From Nisaea nitritireducens (GTDB taxonomy: Bacteria; Pseudomonadota; Alphaproteobacteria; Thalassobaculales; Thalassobaculaceae): DNA of 35,486 nucleotides. The stretch spans positions 1 through 35,486 of the forward strand of contig NZ_JACZFS010000059.1 in NCBI RefSeq assembly GCF_014904795.1, read 5' to 3'. Shown piece after piece: positions 24,544-33,500 of the stretch; the stretch's first letter is position 1, and each line of letters opens with the position of its first letter. Both the position numbers and the translations under genes were made by a program. The notes under the pieces are model-generated. The model worked only from the letters and a program-made list of their open reading frames with translations. It had not been told where the DNA came from and made no database searches.

Positions 24544-27500
24544 CTCCCGTTTGCCCGTCTTGACGTCCATCCCCGCCCTGACGTCCATCATAGAGGTCAC
24601 GGCAATAGGCGATAATGATTTTCGCGACAGCCGGATCAGACAGCAGGGTCGTGTGGTTGGCGGACGGAACGTCCTGAATCACCAGATTAGGTAAATTCTC
24701 TTCCCAGGCGCTCCAGTAATTCATGCCATCGCGAAATACGCTTTCACTCTCAGGAAATGTGAAGAACGGCGCGATGTCTCCGTAGAATGTTCCGCTCGCA
24801 TTACGGAAAAAGTGGCCGCTGACGCCCTTGGGATCTGGCAGCGGCGAAATCGTGAACGCATCCTGTTCCAAAGCTCGGCCGAACTTCTCCATATGCCCCA
24901 GGAGGCTCCGCAACTGTGCTTCGCTCTTGGCGAGTCCGCGCGCGTTGGCAAGCGTGATCAAGTGCTCCCAGAATGCCTGATCGGATAGGGACACATCGAG
25001 TTCGTCACGATGGATCATGTTTGTCACGGCTGCACCGGCGCTATTCTGCAACGCCATGTTGACCACGCCCAACATCGCCCGTTTCGTGAAGAGCGGGTTC
25101 GGCTCCGTGTCCAGCACATCGTAGCTGTCCAGCATGACGATCGTATCGACCTGCTCGCCCATCTCCTGCAATTGCCTGGTGACTTCGTAGGCCAGTACGC
25201 CGCCAAGCGAGAAGCCACCCAGATCATATGGTCCGCTCGGCTGAAGCCTTTGGATGATATGGGTGTAGTAAGTCGCCATGGCTTCTATGCCATTGAGCGG
25301 CTTTCTGTCCGTCAGCCAGCCTTTTGCCTGTATGCCGACAAAGGGGCGTTCGATAGCTCCCGCCAATTGCTGATAGGCTTCAACACCGCCCAATCCGCCA
25401 TGGAACCAGAAGACGGGACGGCCGGAATTGATACTCAAAGAACCGCTGTTCAAGTGGACAATTTCAGGGAACTGCCGGATTGGGTCCTGCCGGGGTTGAG
25501 ATGACGGACCGTACGCGGCCGAACTCTCGCCTCTTGATCTTACAGCCTCGACGATCATTTCGACCGACCTGAGGGTCGCCATTGCGGCAAGATCCAGGTC
25601 CAGATGAAAACGGTCCCTGAGTTGGACGAGAAGCTGGGTCATTAAAATGGAATCCAGGCCCTGTTCCACAAGGTCCTGCGCCGGGTCGATTTCATCCCGA
25701 TCGCGGTCGAGAAGGCGGCTCACCATCCCGATCACGTCACGCAACACGATCCGGTCCGGCTCGGCAGCGGAAGCCATATCAGGACGTTGCTCCAAGAGCC
25801 CAGCAGACGCTTCCCGGTCCTCCGGGTTTCCGTACAGGGACCGACAATACTCGCTCAGTGCCTTCATAGCGTCGTCGCTCTCAAACAACGCGAGGTGGCT
25901 GTCGGCTTCGACTTCCTGATAGCCAATGCTCGGGAGCAAGCTGCGCCAGTCCGACCAATAGTCCACGCCTTCAAGCGGGTCCCCGGGCTGGCCCAAAAAC
26001 AGACCGTTCCGGTTCTTGAAATATCGAACGTGCGGAATTTCAGACGCCAGCGGCGCCGGTTCGTATTCGGCAATGCGGTAGCTCTTCTGGATGGCAGCCA
26101 TCCGCTTGAGATATTGCCTTATCCATTCAGCGGACCGTTCAACACCCGATTTGACGCAATATTCGACGAATGCCTCCAGCACATACGCTTCGTCACCGGG
26201 CCCTGTACGGTCCGGTTTCTCCTGAACCTGCAAGGCGTCTCGAGCCGGAGCCATGGCGAGCAGCCCAACGGCGAGGAAGTCGTACAGATCATGTAGACCG
26301 CCCCCAAGGTGACTGTGATGGGGCGGAAAGATCGGGTCAGAAAGTGTCAGGCTTTGAACCGTCTCGCCGGCGTCCAGGAGTTGCCTGGCGATCTCGTAGG
26401 CAAGCGTTCCGCCGATAGAATAGCCACCCAGATCGTACGGTCCTGTCGGTTGGATCGCTTGAATCATCTGCCTATAGAAGGATGCCGTTTCCACGACTCC
26501 CTCAATCGGCTCCTTGTCATCAATCAGTCCGCGTGCTTGCAGTCCAAAGAAAGGACGCTCAATCCGCTCCGCCAGACGGAGGAAAACCATCGCGTCGCCG
26601 AACGCCCCATGAACCCAAAAAACCGGCCGGCCATCCTTAACTCCGTTGACGCGCTGGCACTCGGTAAAATAGGGAGCCGGGTTTTGCTCCCTCTCGCTGG
26701 AGACAGCATTTTTCTGGATCTGCGGATCGGCTTTCTCCGCGTGACGGTCTGTCCATTCCCGCAACCGTGAGAGAGGTTCGGAGGCGTCGTTGAGCATGTC
26801 GCCAATAGTCGCGTCCGGTTTCCGCAACATGTAGCTCACCAGACCGACCAGATAGGCAGTCAGGTGCCTCAGTTCCGATTGATCGAAGAGCGCGCTTCGG
26901 TAGGAGGTGACGAGGTGAATTCGACCCTGCGATTTGATCAATTGAAAGAACAGCGTCGCAACAGCGGAACCAACCGCATCCGGCGAGTTACCGTCCCCGT
27001 TCATCCGCATTCCCTCGCCTATGCGGCCGTACTGATCAGGTGATCCCTCAGAGGGGCCAGCGGTCCCGGTGTCCATGTCAATCGTATCGAGCATGACGTC
27101 GCCCGAATTGCGGAAGTACTCGGACAACCCGCTTAGTCCGGCAGTGCTCAAAAGGTGATCGAGATTGTTAGGAGCATTGCGCAAGGCTTCGAAACTATCG
27201 CGTTTTACCGCCTTCAGAAAATCGATGAGGCTGCGGTCTTTCTCCACATTTATCGGCAACATCAGGACATTGGTGAACTCACCGGGAATGTCCAGATAGG
27301 CGCTCCGCTCCCGGCGGCTGAATATGTAATGCAAAACCCCTTGAGGGTTGTTCATCCCGTACTTCAGCAACACGCTGAGCGCGGCGGCAAATAGTTGTGT
27401 GAAGGAGATCCCTTGTTGACGGCTGAATTCCGCAATTCTCTGGCAAAGATCTGGCGCAAGCTGCGTCAGATATGTTTCTGACTGATCCCATTCGGACGCC

Positions 27501-30500
27501 TTCACCTCTTTCGGCGAGCGGCTGTAAGGCAGCCGCATTGCCACACCTTGCACCTGTCCCAGCCGCTGCCGCCAAAAAGCATCTTGGCCCGCGACCGGCT
27601 GACGGCTCCACTGGCTGAGTGCGTAGTGCCAGTATTGGCCTATCGGGGCTTCTTCCTCTATGTCGTCAGCGGACGCAGTCTCTACCTCATAAAGCGCGAC
27701 CAACTCGCGCACCAGCAGCGGCGGGGTGAAGGCATCGGCAATCGCGTGATGAAACGTGAACCCGATTTCGCACTTGCCGTCAGATTGGCAGAAGACAAGA
27801 GAGAACGGCGCGGAGCTCTCGACATCGAACAACGCAAGCCTGGCATCCTGCATCAAGCGGTTGAACTCTTGTGCCGACCCCGCCTCAGTGATTTTAGGCG
27901 CGGCATTCGCCGTCGGCGCGATCACTTGCAGGCAGTCTTCTCCCGTTTCGAGGGGGACGAAGCGCGTCCTCAGGATGTCATGCCGGTCAGACAGTTTTGC
28001 CAGAGCATTGACAAGCGTATCCCGGTCGAGTGAGGCATCGGGAAGCGTCTCTATATAGCTAACATTCCATGCCGCCGATTTCATGATTTCTGAGTGATAG
28101 AGGTTCCGCTTCTGCTCGTCCGAAACAGGCAACACCAGACACTCCTCCGGCAACGCGGCGAGGAGTGCATCGTCAATGTGCGCTGTGGCGGCAGAAACAT
28201 CGGAAGAACGGTGACCAACGAGCACCACATGCGCGCCCTGTCGAAACGCTCCAATGCCCCGTTCCGCCAGTTCGGAAAGCATTCCAATATTCTCGACGCG
28301 GTCGGAACGAAGCGCGGACGCAAGGCTCGAATTCACAAAACACAGCTCATCTGGAAGCGACGCTAATCGGCCGGCAAACCAGCTATCGGATATCAGTATC
28401 TCCTGATCGACCTGTCCGGCAGACACCGGTGCCGGGCTCAGCGCCGCCGACGTCTGTCCTCGGGATGCACGGATCAACCGCACCAGATCATCTATGCTCT
28501 CGACGGATACGAGATCGGCGATATGGAGAGTTAGAGAAAAGCGGTCGTTGAGTTGCGCCAGCAAGCGCATGGCCATGAGAGAGTCGAGCCCGTACTGACT
28601 GAGAGAGTCCTTGGAATCGATGTCTTCGGTATCAAAACCCGAAATGTCCGCCAGGCAAGATGTCACGATAGTGAGGACGTTGTCGGTGCCGCCGCTGTCA
28701 GTCTCTGGAGAAGCACCCGTCCCGCTGGCCGGTCTCTCGAACCAGCACCGTCTCAAAGCGAACGCTTGAGGTGGGAGTGGAGTCCTGGCGCAAGCAAAGT
28801 CTGACGGCGCTTCGGAAAGGACAAGATGAACATTGCTTCCCGTGGCGCCGAAGCTGCTTATTGCCGCGCGCCGCGGCAATGCCCCGCCCCGTTTCCAGTC
28901 AACCGGTCTGTCATTCACGACAAAGCGGGAATTGCCCGCTTCATCTGTCTCCAGCGGATGAGCAACATTCAAGGTCCCTGGAATCGCCTCGTTTTGCAGC
29001 GACAAGAGAACCTTGAACAAATGCGCCATGCCGGAGCTCTGATAGGAGTGACCCAAATGGTTTTCCACAGAACCAAGCACGACAGGTGAGGCCTCGCTTT
29101 TCCGGTCGGAAAAAATCCTGGCCAACGCCTCGACCTCGACAGAGTCGCCCAATGACGTGCCGGTAGCATTGGCCTCGATCAACCCAATGAAGGCGGGATC
29201 TGTTCCGAATCTCGCATATACATCTCTGATGAGCTTGGCTTGGGCAGTGCTGCTAGGCGCAGCGATACCATTGGTCTTGCCACTGTGATTGTTACCCCAA
29301 GCTTCAATGACACCGATGATCCGGTCCCCGTCTTCACAGGCTTTTGCGAACGGTTTCAAGACGACGGCGCCAACGCCTTCTGCCGGAAGCATGCCGCTGG
29401 CGCGTTCATCGAGCGCAAAGCAACGATCATCCTGTGAGAGTGTGCCACTTTCAATAGAGGCCAAGATCAGATTTGGCGTCGAATGGATCATGACCCCGCC
29501 TGCAATCGCGACATCGCATTTATCCAAAACAAGCGCGTCACAAGCCTGAGCAACGGCCAGCGCCGAAGAAGCACAGCCGGCATCCACTGCGATGCAAGGC
29601 CCTTTCAGATCGAGGGAATACGCCAACCGGCCTGGTATGGAGGAGTTCGTGACATTGGGAGAGACCCCGATCAGGTCTTTCAGATAAAGCCCATAGTCGC
29701 CGCCTCCGCCGCAATAGACACCCCAGTTTTCACCTTTCAGAGACCCGGGATCGATGCCTGCACTCTCCACGGCACGCCATCCCTCCATCAGAAAGGCGCG
29801 TTCGGACGGATCAAGCAATTCGGCTTCCTTTGGCGGGATGCGGAAGAACTTGGGGTCGAATTGATCAATGTCCTTGAGGAAACCACCATGTTTGACAGGA
29901 CAGTCTCCAATGTCCCAGCCACGATCCTGCGGCAAGGGGGTAATGGCCGACTTTTCACCGTTCAGGAGGTCGAACAGATCGTCAAGAGTGTCCGCCCCCG
30001 GGAACCGTCCCGACATGCCGATGACAGCAATCGCAGACTCCGATATCTCCTCCCGCGCCAGTCCATGCGGCGTTTCCGGACAGCCTGCGGGACCGAATGC
30101 GCCAAACGACGCGTCGATCCGGTCCACTAGATTTGCCAGATCGTTGCCGCCGCTCAGGAGATCGAAATGGCTCTCGGAGTTGAGAACGACAGTCTGAAGG
30201 TTTTCGAACCGGCTCTCCCATCCCTCGAAATAAGGTAACAAGCCGCCTTTGGTGTCTTGGACCTGTCGAAGGTAATCGGGATTATAGACTTCAGAGGAAA
30301 CGGCTCTACCGGTTGGGCTCCGCAGCAATACTGCGGAGATATTGCTTTTCGGCGTTCCGGCCGGCGCGCGGTAGGACCGAAGCGCATCCAGGTTGGCCAG
30401 ATGAACTCTCGCCATCGACGTCAGACGATCAGTCAGCTCGTCATTTTGACGGGTCACGCCGCGGTCGGAGATCAAATCCACCAATTGGTCGACAATGAGA

Positions 30501-33500
30501 CTCTTGTCACTCTCGTCATCCAGGGAGAGTTCATCGCTCGTTATCTCCAACTCGCGCCAATCGATCTTGCCCGCCGCTTTGTCGCGACGGAAATCCGGAT
30601 CCAGATGCAGCATGCTGATCATCAGGAAATTCGCATTCATCAGCAAATTCCCCAACGCGTCACTCTGCCAAGGCTCGCCCGCTGCTTCATCGTCGATCAA
30701 CGGTGCTTCCAGCAAGAACAGGCGGTTGGTCGCATCCGTGCGCTCTGCCAACAGCCCCAGCGTCGCAAAGGCGACCGTTCCGCCCATGGAACTGCCAAGG
30801 AGATTCCAGGGTCCCTCGGGAATGATTTCACGAATTATCCGCTGATAGGCTTCGGCCATTGCTTCAACCGATTGCCTGGGGTCACCCGCATCGAAGAGTC
30901 CCTGCGAGCGCAGGCCCACGATGTTGAACCTCCCTTGGGCCGCTTCGGCCAGCCCGACATAGACACCGACATCGCCGGACATTGGGTGTATGCAGAACAA
31001 CGTCGGTAAATTTGTCTGCGCACGCGTTAGCGGAAACACCTCCGGGTGTCGGTCTTCCAGAGCAATGATGGTTTTTGCCAGCTCCAGATCCTGGGGGGGC
31101 TGGAAGCCGCGCTCGCTGTCCCCCCTCTCGTTGTCTTCTCGGGCATCATCTCCTACCGACAAGGCCGTCGACGCAGAAAGAGAGGACAGGTGGGCGGCCA
31201 GTTCATGCAAGGTCGGGTAATCGAATACCAGCGTCTCACGCAATTCGACCCCAAACCGCTTCGACAGATCCTGAATGAAACGAGTGCCCCGAATGGAGTC
31301 CAGCCCCAGTTCCTGGAATGTCATATGCGCATCAACGTCATGCTCTGAACCGAGCATGAGAACCTCGCGCAGTATCGCGACGAATAATGTCGGCTCGACG
31401 CCAGCCGCCGGTTGCGCGGTTGTCAGAATTTCGGTTCTCGGCGAAAGATCCGGATCCCGGCCGCCTTCCGTCTGCATGACCATGACCTGCGCCGGCACCA
31501 TCGACAGGGCGCGGACCATGGCGGCAAAGCCGGTTCTCATATCGAGCGGCACCAACCCGAACCGCTCGCGAAGGACTTTCTCCCGCTCGTCTGAGACACC
31601 CATCCCGCCGTCTTTCCAGAGCGGCCAGTTGATGGATACCGTACGGCCGTGTCTGACACCGAGTTTCACGTGCTCTTCGCGGACACCCGCGAAGCCATCC
31701 AGAAAGCCGTTCGCGGCCGCATAGTCAATCTGACCCGCATTTCCGAATACGGCGGATGTCGATGAGAAAAGCACAAAGAAGTCGAGCGCCACGTCCTTGG
31801 TCGCGCGGTCGAGCAAGGCGGCGCCATCGACTTTCGGTTTCAGCACCTTTCGTAAGGTTTCCTCAGACTTGTCCGTGATGAAACCGTCCTCGTTCAGCCC
31901 GGCGCAGTGAAGAATTCCGTGCAGCGCGCCATATTTCTGAAGAACGTATTTGATCAACCGGTCGACAGATCCGCCGTCCGTGATATCCGCCGTCAGATAG
32001 TCCGGCTGGCTTGAGGCGCCGGCAAACTCCGTCAGATCGATCTGGTGCTTGTCGGAGCGTGCACAAAGAACGACCCTCGCGCTCGGCACTTCGGCAAGTA
32101 TCCCCTTCGCCATTCGGCGCCCGATACCGCCTGCACCGCCGGTGATCAGATAGACGCCGTCTTTCCGCCAGGCGAAGCCGGTCGGTGGCGCGTCACATTT
32201 CCGCCAGTCAAGAACACGGCGAATGCTGTTGTCGTAGCGGATCGACGTGTCGCTCTCCCGTTTGCGGTCCCTCTCCAGGAGGATCCTCAGCCTGTGCGCC
32301 GGAAGCGGAGAGGCAAGTTCGATGACCTGGCCGCGAAAGAAAGAGAATTCCTGCGATACAGTTTGCAGCGACGCGCTGCACCCTCTGGCGAAAGCGGCAG
32401 CATCTTCTCCGCAAAGCACCAACTGGACCAACAGGCGTTTCTTGCGCGGCGCGGAAACAAGGCTCTTGATGCTTTCGAGTATTTGAGCTGTCACAGAGGT
32501 AAAGCGGGTGTGCATATCCTCGGCATCACAGGTGAAGAACCTGTCGGCAGCCAAATCGGCAGCCCCTTGCCCATAGCACCAAAGCTGAAACTCAGTTTCG
32601 CTTTCGTCTCGAGCGGTGCGCGGCACGTCCCCTGCGAGGGACTGGACGTCTTCAGCGGCGGTCCAAACCGGTTCATAGAAATTCGTTTCAGATAACTGGA
32701 ACTCAGGATCGCCAACGAGCGGCTCGCCGCGTGCTTGCGGGGCGGATAGATCGGCCTCGGCCCAATACTCGGTGCGGGAGAATTCATAGCCCGGCAGATG
32801 CAGCCGCGGCGTTCCCTTCGGATTGACGTCAGCAGCCTCGGTGTATCCGAGACAATAAAAGCCAGCCAGTTGCCCGTATGTGGCCCGGACAGAACCCGTT
32901 CCATCCGCGGACGCCAGATCGGCATGGATGACATTCACCTGACTCAAAACACCGGCTTCGGGTTCGAAGTTCCTTTGCACCAATCCGGTCGCCAGATCGT
33001 CGCTCTGCCCGCCTGCGAGCTTCCTGAGCTGTTGCGCGGCCTCTTCGGCGCTTTCAACAACCAGGGCACAGCGATGCCTGAAATGCGCGCGGCCGGCGAA
33101 AAGGGTCTGGCTGACTACAGACAGATCCGCGGCCAATTCTGGGTTCCGGTCCAAGGCGTCGGCGAGGGCTCCCGCATTCGCCTCCAACGAGGATCGGCTC
33201 TTCGCCGACAAGACCAGGAGAAAAGCACCTGGACCGGATATAGTCCGTTCCGGCATGCGCGGCTGATGGTCTTGGACAAGCAATTGCGCGTTCGTGCCGC
33301 TCATTCCGAAGGAACTTACCACCCCGACGGGCACGCTCCCGCCGGCAGTCTTCCAGTCCGACAGCTCCGTGTTGACATAGAAGGGGAGGTCCTGCCACCG
33401 AACGCGATCGCTTGCCTGATCGCAGAACAGGCTGGGCGGAATAACCCGCTGATTGAGTCCTTTTGTCAAAGCGATGAGGCTGACCAGCCCGGATGCCGCA

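Noticed and set aside
28860-30040. KS2 as a chain-length-factor-like or decarboxylating KSQ domain
   Set aside because: The active-site cysteine is kept (not Gln), so the histidine loss fits the trans-AT KS0 class better.
30257-31009. A 250-codon + strand frame inside the PKS region
   Set aside because: Antisense to TE1, which has clear catalytic motifs on the other strand.
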